Below the pieces are notes generated by a model. That model worked only from the letters and a program-made list of their open reading frames with translations, was not told the origin of the DNA and ran no database searches. From contig NTMA01000059.1 in NCBI GenBank assembly GCA_002917075.1, positions 188,097-252,096 of the forward strand: a stretch of 64,000 nt of DNA, written 5' to 3'. Shown one piece after another: positions 10,716 through 23,023 of the stretch; within the stretch, counting starts at the first letter, position 1; each line of letters opens with the position of its first letter. This DNA is from Hawksworthiomyces lignivorus. Lineage: Eukaryota; Ascomycota; Sordariomycetes; Ophiostomatales; Ophiostomataceae. Position numbers and translations under genes: made by a program.

Positions 10716-13700
10716 AGCGGCTGGTGTCTCTAGCGACTATCAACTCCTAGCACCGGTAGTTTCAAAACCACCAGTAGATGATGAAGTTTTAACCCTTGAG
10801 AGACGTGAAATGAAGCACCTCGACGCAGCTGCACTGCTTTGCTGTAAAAAAAGCCCAGTCGTGATTTCTTCTTTATTTGCGTGTTTGCGGATATTTTCCA
10901 TCATGGACAGTCTTTGGTGGGCGACGTTACGACAAAGAAATCGGCCATCAGTCTTGTCCCCGACACTCGCGCTGTCACGTGCATTGTTGCATTTCGCGTT
11001 CATAATTACTCCATAGTGTTCAAAGTATTGTGGGGCCGTTGCTGGCAGCCAAGTTCCACAGCGGAAACGACTTTATGTCGCAAAAGCTTAACAAGAATTC
11101 CAGCCTCCAAGACTGATGCTACCTCCAGGAGGATTCGTTATACCAGAGTACCAGAGAGACACGGTAGTTGATGCGGCACTAAAGATAGCTCAAGGTAATC
11201 CGATTCTTTTTCCTCGAGTTCGGATATTGGGGAAGAGGTATCCAAGAATAATTCGAACGCAAAATAAAACGAAATTCTAGTCTTGCGTATATGGATACAG
11301 GAAAGGCAAACATCTATCACAACCATCTATCATTGGTGTATTTAAACGTAAAGTAGAGACCGATGCTTCGAAGACTGCGGCAGAAGCTCAGTGGACCCTT
11401 CAGCGATAAACTCGCGAACCAAGCGTGTCGGATTACTCCCTGCCTCTTACAGTCCGGCCTCTTTTCTTCGCAGCCATTTGATTTCTTGCCCTAACCGTGA
11501 TTTTGTTTGATTTCTTTCCCATACTTCTCACCTCACTCCTATATGCCTTTACTTATCTCTTCGAGTTCTTTCAGTTCTTCCTTTTTTTTTAAGCTATTTC
11601 GCTTGTGCCTGTTTAGGTTGACCAGACAATAGAAAACACTTCAGTTCGCATTCCTATGCCAGCATTTACACATAATGAAGGCCTTATTTCATTTTACTTA
11701 GTATAGTCCTCGTTTTCCTATCATACTTTCTCGTTATTGCTTACCTCAAATGTCTCGTATATTCAGAGCTTCGTGTGTCTAGAGTGGTTATTCGTGGAGG
11801 TCCTACCTCACAAGATAACGTTTGTCTTGTGTCAAATATTATATATTACGTAGGGATGTAATCGCCCAGTGCCATTGTGGGATGGCAGATGAACCATGGG
11901 CGGCTCCGCGGCCACTTCATATGGTGGTAGACGTGGCTGTAGTGAAATTCTGGGAAATCCCCGGCAGGGCTCTCCCGTGCATATTAATAGATAATATTTT
12001 GACGGGATCGCATCCAAAAATAGGCATAGAGTACCACGAGAAGGCGATTGAGAGCCCTAATTTATTTAGACAAAGTTTGGGACGAGCATCTGGACCAAGT
12101 TGCGGGGCGCCTGAGCGTCTGATTAACCATCGCGCAGAAGGCATACAGAGTGCAGGGTCTTGTCGACTCCGAACAACGTTGCATGGCAGGCGATGCATGG
12201 CAGGCGAGAAATGGGTGCTAATGTAGAATCCAGAAGAGATAGACAAGGTCAGCATGCACGATCACGGGGGTAAGGAAGGTATGAGAGGAATCGGCAAATG
12301 GAAATATAAGAGAGAGGGTGGTGTTATGTTCATCAACTTGGAAGGAAGCTGCCAGTCCAGGCAACACAGAGCCGGTGTTAGGACAGAGATTGTTTGCTGG
12401 AAAGCAAAAGAAGAAGGTACACCAAGTACTTCAGACAAACAAGAGAAAAACGAAACGCATCTATGTCAGCATGTAGCCACATGACTGATTGTTGGCGTCC
12501 AGCACAGCTCCGCTGGGAATTGTATATTCAGCACTTGGCGAAAGGTGCAGTTTGTGTATCCTAACATATGTGAATGTCCTGCCAACAGGTCTCCTCGTCA
12601 AGCCATGGTTTATACGTCATGTTCCAGCATAAAGTACTTCAAACCGGGCTCAGAAAAGAAACAGGTGAGGATGCACTTTTACTAGCAAAGGCAAGATAAA
12701 GATGAGAAAAAATAACCTGAGACCACATCTACCTTCTCACAGGTCTTTTCTCAGGGGGAGAGGTCAACCACATATCCAGCGTTCTATTTCTAGCAGCTAC
12801 ATGAGACTAGTTACCTCATATGATTCATCTTCTGAATAAAGGGATTGCTTTTTGGTGAAATAATTCAAAATAGTATAAGTTTGGCTTGGCTATCCGGGTC
12901 CTCGTACGGCATATTTAAAAATAAACAGAATGTAATCTGCGGGGAGGGGAGGGATCAGTTGGCTTTTAGTTGTAATGGTATACTTCTATAACCCCGGCCA
13001 GGCCATGCGCACAATAGGCGCCTCCTGCTAACCGAGCTACAGTCGCTAGGACGCAGCATTGCTCGGCGTCGTCTGAGGACTCCTAGGACCACACCACTGA
13101 AGTGCAATAAAAACATAAAGCCTAGGCGAAGAGTATGTTTCCCCCAGTACGTATTTACGTGAGATGAAAACGAAAAGCCTTGGGTACAGGTAGAACAATA
13201 GATATAGCAGCATGGTATGCTCAGCAAAAGAAGCTGACAGAGCGGTACCATTAAAGGCAGAAACGTTGATCCGTCAGCAACAATGCAGGAAACCGTTTAG
13301 TTCAGCGAGCAGCTGATGACGGCAGAAAACTCAATGAAGGTAGGGGAACGAGAAGTAGAGGGTTCTGCCCGTAGATCTAGGTAAAATGGTTAGAAGTTGA
13401 CTTGTCAGCAAGAGAAGAGCAGAAGTATGAATGAGAAGCGAAGGGAAAAGTGAGCGCAAAAGAATGAAATCTTGTTGTTTCCATCCTTGAGATCCCGTTT
13501 CCTTCACCTGTCTACTCTGCCATCCCACTGTTATCCGCCATAACCACCATCTGATGCTACAGTGAAGTCAAGGCGCCTAGCATGGCAACGTGTGCTAATT
13601 CATAGTAGAAGTGCTGGTAATGTTTTGTAGCACTGCCACTCGTATGACTCTTCCCATGTCAAGACCATACCTCGCTCTTGCCGCAAAAGGCTGCTAGCTT

Positions 13701-15752
13701 CAGACGATAGCCACATTGCACCTAAATTATATGAGAATAGATAATAATTCTTTGGGCTGGTGGTGCGTTGGGGCGGGACATCCTTTCAATCGGCTTGGCT
13801 CTCGGCCATACCTGCAGCAAATAAACCACTCTTTAGAGTGAACGGCAATGCACTGCCTTGTAGCCTGCGGCGACGGTTGCCTAAGACCCTACAGCACACA
13901 GCGTGGCAACGAAACGAGAAAGATCTCCGAGCACAAGCTTGCAGATCCTAGGGTGGGAATACTTGGATTGCAGTGTTCGCTATTCACTGGGGTTCATTTA
14001 TGCGTTCAATTCGAAGGATTTACCGGTCCTGAGAAGAGTGGCGAAGGATGTGAACCAACTGAGCAGTCCCGCATCAGCCATACAAACCAACCTAAGCCGA
14101 TCTAGGCAGTCATACATGGAAAACAAACCAACACAAATAATATAGACTCGAGATTAAAGCAACAGGACCGGCCTCACGTGCATATTTCACAGTCATGAAC
14201 CAAAACAGCCAGTTGAAGGATGCATCTCTATATGCAATAAATTTTACCGTTTGGTCTAGTCCAAATTTCACCACCACGGAAGGATCGCATAGCCCTAGAG
14301 TTTGATGACCTTCTCCTTTGGTTTTGCCTTCGTCTTTGCGTGTGCGCGAGCGACATATCCTCTTACTCCAACATGTCCAACATATTGTTAACCATCTATT
14401 TCCCCTCTCCACTAGGATCAAACTGCTAAAGTTCATTGCACCCGGGACAAAGCCTTGTCATGTGGCTGAGCTGTGCGGCTCAGTGTGCGTCAACACATAC
14501 ACTTTGTGGTGACAGATAAATCAGCATCTTCTCACGGCAAGGCCATCAAAAGTTGATTGATCCACTATTGGCTGGAAAGAAGGCACGAACACCTCTGAGC
14601 CTACAAAAGGAACCCCGTCAAAGGCAACACTGCCTCTTAGCTTCATCCCTTAATTTCGAACGATGCCATTTCTGTGCATATTCCGACGAGAGACCACTTC
14701 GTAGAAACCAGTTGCGCAAGGCTAAATAACCCAGGAACAAAGAGACAACGGGCCGTATTAAGTAACAGCTAATTTAGCTGATTTAATCTCTGCGTGTTTA
14801 TCCTCTTGGGTTGCTAGTTGTGCTACAGCAAAAACAGCGTCTTTTCTATGTGATTCACCTCGGAATACGTTTGTGAACGATTTCGGTAGGGGGAGCTTCG
14901 TTGCCAGACAACATGCCAAAGCGCACGAATCGCTTTACCTCCCAGCGTCTTTTTGTACGCTGGTCATGTTCGGGTTATAAAGTGCTCGGGAGGTACCTCT
15001 TGCAGAGATATGTAGGCAAGGGAGGCATTTTAGAGAGCCAAATGCACCCTGTTCGTTCAAAGGGATTTTGGAAGTTCCAGGCAGTAGTGCACGCATCGTT
15101 AGCACTTGTGTCCCTTTTGTCACAAGGCGGCCAACCAACTGCACTTAACCACAGCCACGGTGTGTATTAAATGTCTAGAGATCATGTGCATGCATAAAGA
15201 CACTGCAGCGTACATGGGAATATATGTCGTTTTACGTCTTTCCAACAAAATCTTCCTTCCCGCGTTTCCTCCCACCCTCCCGATGCTTCCATTGCACCCC
15301 CCCTCCCTTCTCCTTGTTCTCCTTCCCATCAGTGGAAGTACTTTCCCTAGCTGGAGCCCTTTTGTAGTACAATTCGCTTTAGGTATATTAGCAACCTAAC
15401 TCTATACCAGATGCCATCCTCACGACGCTTAATGTGACAGCTGTCAGAGCCCAGCCGTCAAAGTCAGACGCGCCCCCATCCTTTCTCCTCAACCCGCTCA
15501 CTTGCCCTTCACTGTAGCGCAGCATATTCTATCATCCATGCACCTGTTAGAATCCATTTGTCTGAAGGGCTCTCGTTCAGATATTACATCCCGATACGAA
15601 CATCACAAAAAGTATACTTTATTAAAAAACATCATATCTTGTAAATGCCAATCGTCGCTGTCTCGGTGCAGTATCTCTTTTACCCGGTGTAGGATTTGTA
15701 TATGTTTTTCAAGCAGTAGGCGTTAAACTCAAGGTTTTTGTAAACATTGGTT
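10716..15752. other. 5-kb stretch without a recognisable gene
   Basis: No frame here longer than about 135 codons, none recognisable, and no exon chain I could build. A pyrimidine-rich tract near 11440-11600 resembles a fungal promoter or leader, but no coding exon follows it. A small direct repeat (two copies of a 12-13 base GCATGGCAGGCGA unit) lies at about 12179-12206. No tRNA, terminal repeats or transposase fragments were seen. It could hold a non-coding transcript, regulatory sequence of RAD3, or an old decayed insertion. Confidence 0.4.
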
Positions 15753-17414
15753 ATGCCACTTCGCGGTTGTTACCTGCTAGTCAGCCGAGTGAAGTGCATT
15801 CATATACTACCTTACCGGACCCCCCCCCCCCCCCCAAGGTTCTTCAAGATGCGCAATCCATTCGTTGGTTTGCTGGACCCTAGTTTGCATACGCGGGAGT
15901 ACGTCTATGCAAACTCGTTCACTTTGTTCTCCGTTATCTGCGCCGTTGGCTGCGCCGTCTCAGAGCGGCTTCGAGATAGGGTACTTTACCCGGCACTGCT
16001 TTCGTTAGCAGAGGGATGCATGAAGTGGTCAATAGCTACCTCTGTACGGTCTATAGAGACCATTCAGGCTATAATTATTATGCAATACTGGGCGCCGCTG
16101 CAGCAGCAGCACTCTGAGGACCCTTATTGGCTCCATTTAAGCCACGTAAGGGCACACCTGCTTTCGTCTTTGGCAGAGCAGCTTGAACTAATAGACACCC
16201 GCCACTGGCATGCTTCCAGGCTACACAGCTTGCCCGGGAGCTCGGTCTCCATCGGTTAGACCTGGCATCCGACCCCGGTATCACCAACCTGCCTTCGAGC
16301 GCCAGCCCGGAGCTCAGCCACTGTCTTCGGCGAAACGCAGAAAGAACCTGGCTTTACATATTTATCGCGGACAAGAGCTTTGGCATCATCACAGGGCGAC
16401 GAGTCAGTGTAGCCCGGGAAGAGATCCCGCCGTCCGTTGCTGAATGGTGGAAGCAGCCGGTAGTAGCTCCCTTTGATCGTGTAATCTCTGGGATTGCTGA
16501 GATAAGGGTCGCCTTGGTAAGTCTTCCCATCACCTGCGCAATTTCTGCTTTAAAACTCGACGCTTTCTCGATGGGCAAGCCACTGAACACTCGGTTACAG
16601 CTTCAGGCTCTCGAACAAGGGAAGCGCGAGACCCAAAATCTGGAGTCTATGTTGCGCTGGCACGAGAATTCGTTTCACACATTGGACAGCTTGCGAGCAG
16701 AACGATGCCGCAAAGACGATCCTACCTCGACACCCTTTTGCCCAATCTTGTGCTTCTATATGGACCATTGCATCATGGTCCTTAACGCGCAGGCGCTTCG
16801 AAATGCGGCCGCGATGAAAGTGCCCGCAGGCGAGCTCAATAGCGTCTTCAGGAGAACATGGGAAGTTTCCAGTAGGCTTTTGAGCACCCTTCTCTCGGAG
16901 CCAATCTTGCGTGATTTCATCATAGGGTTTCACAACAATCAGTTCATCATGATCTGCCACGCCGCAACAGAGATTCTTTATGTGAGTTGATCCTGCAGCC
17001 TGCATGCAGAGAAGTTGAATGGGCCACACAGACCAGCAGCTCACTGATGTCGATTTTTCAAAGGTCGTGTGCCGAGGCGGTCTTTCTGACAAAGATCTCA
17101 AGTCGGCAAGCGCTATGGTAAGCGAAATTGCAACGCGGATGGAAAAAGTCTCCCAGGGCCTTCCCGTGTCTTCAGCGATTCAGGTTTATGCGCGACTCAT
17201 GAGGTTTTTCTCAACTCAGCTGGATTATGCCAGAAGCATAGAGAACAGGCTAGGTTCTACGCTCCTATCGCGGTGGATGGCCGGAGTCGGCACCTCGCTT
17301 GGTACGACTACGTGGCTTGACATGTGCTTTCTTGGCTCTGACCAGCCTGGCTTCGAATCCGTTGGCATAGACGGAGTGGAAGAACTGGGATTCAACCAAA
17401 TTGAATTTATGTGA
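15753..17414 (+). CDS. Fungal transcription-factor MHR protein lacking the zinc cluster (5'-truncated?)
   Basis: The spliced product reads as the fungal-specific transcription factor domain (middle homology region) that normally follows a Zn2Cys6 DNA-binding cluster. Exons: 15753 (start uncertain)-16145, 16220-16516, 16601-16981 and about 17037-17414, about 480 residues. Landmarks are LLDPSLHT, SIATSVRSIETIQA, IIMQYWAP, EDPYWLH, then ARELGLHRLDLASDPGI and RTWLYIFIADKSFGIITGR. Homology-like sequence begins at RFFKMRNPF, directly after a run of 16 C (15820-15835). Upstream DNA back to 15400 shows no C-x2-C-x6-C motif in any frame. Candidate starts are ATG 15753 and ATG 15849. It may be a broken 5' end, or a cluster-less regulator. 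Family call is good; whether it is functional is open. Confidence 0.62.
15820..15835. repeat. Homopolymer run of 16 C
   Basis: An uninterrupted C16 run sits exactly where the transcription-factor homology begins. Such runs mutate by slippage and are also prone to assembly length error, so the reading frame across it should not be trusted. Confidence 0.9.
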
Positions 17415-17945
17415 CAACGGGTACTTCGATTTTTCAGCATATACTGGCCAGTGACTTTCTGTAGGAGGACCGACTGTGTCATTCTAGAAGCCCGCCATCA
17501 CATAGAACAAGCAGTACATAGTAACTAGCCGTTGTAGATAGCCTGCGAAGGAGCGCCGCGGAGAAGAATCTCGTAAAACGCCTAAACCACACTAGCTACG
17601 TCCATCCCGTGACTTTATGTGATAGAGGTTATCTCCGCGGAAGAGGCGAGGTCAACGTGGTATGCAAGCGCGTTGCTGCGGAACGGAGTCTTGATCAAAA
17701 CGGCTGTCACTGTTCCGTGCACGTTGAGACCTGCGGCGACTAGGCGATAACTGGCTATATATTGCAGTGCTACCGCAACCTTGTCTCTGCGCTACGACTA
17801 ACATTTAGCGCTCCCAATCAATTTTTTTTTCTGCTCTATGTATTAACAGGCATTTGCTCTTTCGAATCATTTCATCCAATTCTCCTCTTCTAGAAGCTAC
17901 CCGCCTTTCGTTTACTGATTTGGGAATCTACCACTTCACTTCAAC
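17415..17945. promoter_or_regulatory. Promoter region of the GFA gene with a 9-bp inverted repeat
   Basis: Gene-free 530 bp. It holds a perfect 9-bp inverted repeat, CCGCGGAGA at 17556-17564 and TCTCCGCGG at 17632-17640, both arms containing the palindrome CCGCGG. A T-run (about 17821-17830) and a CT-rich leader precede the ATG at 17946. A binding site for a CGG/CCG-recognising regulator is possible but inferred. Confidence 0.4.
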
Positions 17946-18662
17946 ATGTCGACTCTGCGAGGAAGCTGCCTATGCGGACAAATTGCCTATGAAAGCAACG
18001 GTATGCCTCCAAGTGGGATGGTAGAAAAGCAAGGGAGAGAGACGCAAGAGGTCCCACCCCCCCAGCTGGCAATGTCACTCTGCTAATCCCATGCAGTTGA
18101 ACCCGTAGCCACTGCCCTCTGCCACTGCCTTGACTGCCAAAAGGTAAATGAACACCGGTTTCTTCACTCTGTTTAGGGCCAGAAAGCGAAATACGTTGGC
18201 AGAAGTTGTCGCTGGTGGACAGAACCATACAGGCTATCAGCTAACATTCTCGGTTTTGCTAGTGGACTGGAGGCGCTTTCACTTCCAATGCCATTGTCAC
18301 AGAAGACTCTTTCAAAGTCATTAAGGGTGGGTGCACAGTTTTGGCTTACATATACTGCTAGCGACTTGGCCGGTGAGTTGTTTTTTTTTTGGTTTTTTAT
18401 TGACGCACAAGCAGGCACCCCGAAGATATTCGACGCTGTCGGCATCTCGGGTAAGACAAACCGCCACCATTTCTGCGGAAATTGCGGCTCCAGTCTGTAC
18501 ACCATTTTGGACGTCATGCCAGGCAAACTGGTTATAAAAGCCGGCACTCTCGACAATGGTATGGCTGACCTAGGTGGAAACATCAACACTGAGCTGTTTG
18601 TCCGAGACAGAGTAAGCTATCTAGCGCCTCAACAAGGCGCTACACAGCAACAAACCATGTAG
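17946..18662 (+). CDS. CENP-V/GFA-domain protein (glutathione-dependent formaldehyde-activating enzyme-like)
   Basis: Small zinc-binding protein of the GFA/CENP-V fold, a family that includes formaldehyde-glutathione adduct-forming enzymes, though most fungal members have no known substrate. Exons 17946-18000, 18097-18143, 18263-18326 and 18415-18662 join in frame to 137 residues, normal for the family. All expected metal ligands are present: GSCLCG (CxC), CHCLDCQK (CxxCxxC, spaced as usual) and FCGNCGSSLY (CxxC), followed by the family tail NTELFVRDRVSYL. The ATG follows a CT-rich leader and is directly followed by the first motif, so the start is secure. The next gene points towards it. Confidence 0.85.
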
Positions 18663-19208
18663 AGAAAGCCTACGGAGCTTATGCTCAGAGTATCTCCCAT
18701 TGTTACATGGTGTACGAGTAATTCTCCATGCTCTTTACTCTCTTTTTGGTTATTTTGTACGGAGGTATCAGATGACTATAAAATAATCTCCATGCCAAGT
18801 CATCACAAGATTTTATGATTCCAATATAACCTAGAATAGTTGAATCGATCAAGACACCCAATTTCATCACACAAGCCTCGTCGGTAGCGGACAACATCAG
18901 TTTATTGTAGACTAGCTGCATAGTTGTAGATATCATGTTGAGGATAACGCCAACATTAAGCAAGAAACAAGATAGCCTGAACAAGAGAACACTGACATAG
19001 AAGATTAGTTAATATAAGGGGCTACCATTATATGGGCACCCAGACCCTGTAGTCTATGTGTATACAATGGCCGAAGAGTCGCTGAACGTATAGTCATCTT
19101 ACAACAAGCACCAGTTCCGCATTTGCAGTATTAATAATGCCACTATTACCAGGTCAGCTCAACCTCAAGTATACATAGACCCTGACATGTGTTACACATG
19201 CAATGTAC
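18663..19208. other. Convergent 3' intergenic region
   Basis: AT-rich 546 bp between the ends of the GFA and HET genes. No coding frame, repeat or RNA gene could be supported. Confidence 0.4.
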
Positions 19209-21731
19209 CTAGGCAATTAAAACTGTCTTCACATCTTGACCAGCCACTCCTCCAACAGCATCGCCGAACATGGACCCATGGACATAGGCTTGCCCTACCA
19301 ACTGGTAGGTTCCATCCTTCAGAGGCCGTAAAATATATGGTGTGTCCGCTGTGGCGAGCCACCACGCCTCGTCTCCTAGTTGTATCGATTTGGGTCCTAG
19401 TCCGAGTTGACCATCTTTGGTCGCGAACAGTGGTCTATGAGTGCAATTCCTCTTGATAAGATTATTTAATTTATGCACCTCCATCTGTGACTCCTGTGCT
19501 GCAATAGTTTCCTCATTCATCCAGTTGCCCAGGGCGAAAGAAAGGCCTTCCAAACACACCTTGCTCTCAGCCCATGCTGTATCTAGCTTCGGCAACAGAT
19601 CACATAGCTCGTCTGGCAGTTTTACGTCATCAAGATCATCATCCGGATGGCCTGCGAATAGCAGTTTTAAGTTGTACATAGTCTTAATGGCCTGCTTGAG
19701 GGACCGTAAATCATAGATACCAGGGACTTTATCTCGTCCTACAAAGTTCGTGGTAATCGAATTTGGGTCTGAGTTCATGCTAGCATTTATTATAAAGGTA
19801 TTTAGGACGACGTCAATTGCTCGGCGGAAGAGGTCCAGGGTATTTGCCGGTGCTGGGTACTGGCTATCGAATATATCCAAGACCAGCGTTCTCCAGAATA
19901 TTTCGAGCTTGCTTTGATTAATGATTGCTCCTTCGTTCTCGATCCAAGCGCGTCGGGGCATGTTGATACCTTCTTGCTCATTGAAGGATTCCTCAAGGTA
20001 CTGTCGCAAGTTCTGTGACATATGCGGCACCCTAAAGTTGGATACTTCGGGGATTGCGGCAAGAAGGTTACGTAGTTCTGTTGGTCTGACATCTAAACCA
20101 AATTCGAAAAGACCTGGGAACTTGCAAAGACGATGAACCTTGCTAATCTGAACACCACACACCTCGAGCATGCCACTTGTACGTTGAGCCATGTGGCGTA
20201 GCGCTATGTGACTGCTGGCAGACCAAGGGCTTTTCAGACCCAATTCGCTATAGAGACCCGTATTCGTTCGAGAAACGGAATAGTCTGGAACCCAGGATGG
20301 CAAGCTAGATAGCTTGGTGTCAGACTGATCTTCCTTCATGGATAAGTAGTTTAGATTGTGGTTAGACGACAGAATATGCCATGTGCACTCTCGATATATC
20401 TTCTCTACGGACTTTGTGTAGTCCGGAATCAAGTCGGGCAGGCTGCGGTTGGAAAGCGTTTCGGCGAGTCCAAGGAATGCGTAAACTTTATCCCTAGGAT
20501 CTGTAGCTTTAGTCAAGTAGAACATGTGCGTAAGCTCACCCATACCAAAGTTCCAAAGGCCCAAATTTGAGTTGTTGACTCGCTGTTGATCACGGTGGAA
20601 GGTGAGTATATGATAACGTAGTGCTTCCATGGAATAAAATGCCTGTGGGTCAGGTTCATCATTAAGACTCGAAATGTATATCCAAGGCTCATCGATCTGA
20701 CCTTTGACGACATTCGCCGGAGATCTACAAGAGCCAGATACGCTGCGAGCAAGGGTAATCAGCTCGTTAATCCAGTGCGATAACTTCAATGTTGTCATTG
20801 CAGCCGAGAGCTCTTCAAAAGGAAACTCGTATAATCCGCAGCACCAGGTTAGGCGCGCACCGAACGCCGCTTCTTGAATCACCCATGCGCGGCGAAACCA
20901 CGACCGGCTCAGCAGGGCGTAGAGTGACATCCAATTCCATATCGATATATCCGCTTCTCCAACTGCATTTGGCGCCAATAAACTGATGCCACGGCTAGCG
21001 TTCACGGCCATTTCACGAGGGATCTTTGCTAGTTTATTCAGAGCGGCGATGGCGCCGGGCGTGAAACGGTCCACTCCCCCAAGCCAGATGCTCACTTTCT
21101 TGGCCTGTTGGTACAGCCGCCGCATGATCATGATCTGGGCAGTTCGCTCTTGCAGGTCTGCCTGATTGATGCATATCTGGTCGATCCAGATATATGGAGC
21201 CATCTCCACTGCCTGTCGCACATGTGTCGGCATCGACTCACTTTTGAGGTCGTCTAGCACACCTGACTTGCGCATGCGAAGATTGATTAGAGCTGCATAC
21301 AGGTTGGTCGTTACGGAGAATGGTCTGCCGTTACAAGTGATGGTAAAGGCAGGCGCAGCCCATGCAGCAGAGGAAGACATATCGCGGGGCTCCCAGTAGA
21401 CAGAAACCGGGCATCCCCAGGTGTAGGAGAGTGCATCATAGACGGGAAAGTCATCGAGATCGACGACTATCAGATTGCAGTCGATAGGTAAATATGCATC
21501 AAACTCGCTTTGAATTAACACAGGCTTTATCTCAATAAGTCGAACCGACGTTCCGGTCGGCAGCGGTGAATATGCGAAGGTATGAGGCTTGTGATTCTCG
21601 CAGTTCTCAGGCGGTCGGATCAGTGGTGTCGCCAGACGACCCATGGAAGGAATTTCTTCCAGTTCCAATACCCTGCGGCTGAAGCGGCGGCCGGTTTGCT
21701 GTGCCGCCTGAAGAATATCAAGGTCTGCCAT
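19209..21731 (-). CDS. Heterokaryon-incompatibility (HET) domain protein
   Basis: Single-exon protein of 840 residues with an N-terminal HET domain, the cell-death effector of fungal non-self recognition, which is TIR-related in fold. Diagnostic blocks in order: YDALSYTWG (about residue 98), WIDQICINQADLQERTAQI with the conserved WIDxxCINQ, SIWLGG, then RSWFRRAWVIQE and DPRDKVYAFLGLA. The C-terminal half shows no recognisable domain. The frame is intact from ATG 21731 to TGA, unlike the decayed HET copy at 41.6 kb. It lies head-to-head with the gene starting at 23024. HET proteins act in the cytosol, usually triggered by a partner recognition protein; none is next to it here. Family assignment is secure, specificity unknown. 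Confidence 0.92.
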   Translation of the reverse strand: MADLDILQAAQQTGRRFSRRVLELEEIPSMGRLATPLIRPPENCENHKPHTFAYSPLPTGTSVRLIEIKPVLIQSEFDAYLPIDCNLIVVDLDDFPVYDALSYTWGCPVSVYWEPRDMSSSAAWAAPAFTITCNGRPFSVTTNLYAALINLRMRKSGVLDDLKSESMPTHVRQAVEMAPYIWIDQICINQADLQERTAQIMIMRRLYQQAKKVSIWLGGVDRFTPGAIAALNKLAKIPREMAVNASRGISLLAPNAVGEADISIWNWMSLYALLSRSWFRRAWVIQEAAFGARLTWCCGLYEFPFEELSAAMTTLKLSHWINELITLARSVSGSCRSPANVVKGQIDEPWIYISSLNDEPDPQAFYSMEALRYHILTFHRDQQRVNNSNLGLWNFGMGELTHMFYLTKATDPRDKVYAFLGLAETLSNRSLPDLIPDYTKSVEKIYRECTWHILSSNHNLNYLSMKEDQSDTKLSSLPSWVPDYSVSRTNTGLYSELGLKSPWSASSHIALRHMAQRTSGMLEVCGVQISKVHRLCKFPGLFEFGLDVRPTELRNLLAAIPEVSNFRVPHMSQNLRQYLEESFNEQEGINMPRRAWIENEGAIINQSKLEIFWRTLVLDIFDSQYPAPANTLDLFRRAIDVVLNTFIINASMNSDPNSITTNFVGRDKVPGIYDLRSLKQAIKTMYNLKLLFAGHPDDDLDDVKLPDELCDLLPKLDTAWAESKVCLEGLSFALGNWMNEETIAAQESQMEVHKLNNLIKRNCTHRPLFATKDGQLGLGPKSIQLGDEAWWLATADTPYILRPLKDGTYQLVGQAYVHGSMFGDAVGGVAGQDVKTVLIA

Positions 21732-23023
21732 GATGAAGACGTAAACCGTTTAGTTTCACGAAAACAAACACAGGTGATTATTATAAGGAGAACGGCGTCT
21801 CAGCAGCATTTTAATAGTCGCCTAATTTTTTTTTTTCTTTTTAGAGAGCCAAATGCATGTTCTATGGTAGCATGACAGCGGGGTTGATGTGGCAGTGTGG
21901 GAGATCGAAACTTCGCCTCGTTCTTGGATGTAGTTACGCGAGTGACATGCCAACTACACCCCAGCGGTGCCTTATCTTATCGAAATTCACGATGTACGCC
22001 TACTTTGTTATCGATCTTATGTGTTTTTTCATTTTCCTTCTCAAAAAGCATATCTTTTTTTTTACTTCAGCTCAATGTTAGACGAATTTGCGTTACGAGT
22101 AAAGACCATCAGTCGTCGATATCATTAATGCGCTGAACGTTGTCTCAAGAAATACAACTGAGTAAAAAAAAATCAATACGGATATGGAGACATTTCTCTG
22201 GGTACGCTCTGGTGAGTTGAAAGTTGAAGTTTGCCTCATCTTATTGCAACTGCCATGATCAGTATCTAGGTCTCTCAGTATTGCATATTGACATAGGTTG
22301 CTTGTCATCTCTTTATGATGGACTAAAGTTGCCGCACTGCAATAGACATAGCTTGGCGGATCTAGTAATTAAATACAACGGATATACTACTTCTCTGAAT
22401 GGCTAGTAGCACTGACTAAAAAGCTTCCGAATACTCGCCTATGTGGAGCCGATTTAGTTATTTGGAGCTTGCTATTGTAAACGAGTCGAATTAGGAAGGT
22501 CTCGTGCCCTGCTTGTCTGCTCCATAGTTCAACGACTACTGCGTTGCTCTAGATGGAAGGTAGAATAAAGTATCCCATATGCTGTTCACGACCTTCTCAA
22601 TCCAGAGGACTGGGCCAAGAGGAGATCCTACAATATTCAACAAGGTTTACAAAGTAATTTTAAGCAAGATGATCTATTGACCACACCATCCACTAGTGAC
22701 GGCGACATCTCGAACCCGAACTTTTTGCAATCAAGGTGCCTAATAGCATTGGTCAACGTTAAAACATTTGTATTGTTTACATATTGCTTACTTCCCTAGT
22801 TTCACTGCTTTTACCATTAGCTTCACTCATCTGATTGAATTGTAAAATACAGGCTAGAATATACTTGCAAGGCTTTGACCCTAGTGGAGTGGGTCAGGCC
22901 AAGCTTTGTTGCCCCACGCTCGTGGATATTTTCATAGAGTCTTTAATACTACTTCAAAATAAATAAAATCAGACACTTTTCTAGCAATGGACGCCTCACA
23001 GATTCTATTCAGAATTACATACC
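21732..23023. other. Divergent intergenic region
   Basis: About 1.3 kb between the starts of the HET gene and the HMG-like gene. It is AT-rich, with several short T and A runs (for example 21826-21843 and near 22056) and no supportable gene. A tRNA B-box-like string near 22703 lacks any matching stem. Confidence 0.4.

Noticed and set aside
22690..22760. Possible tRNA on the minus strand (GGTTCGAGA string)
   Set aside because: No T-stem pairing, no A box and no acceptor stem.
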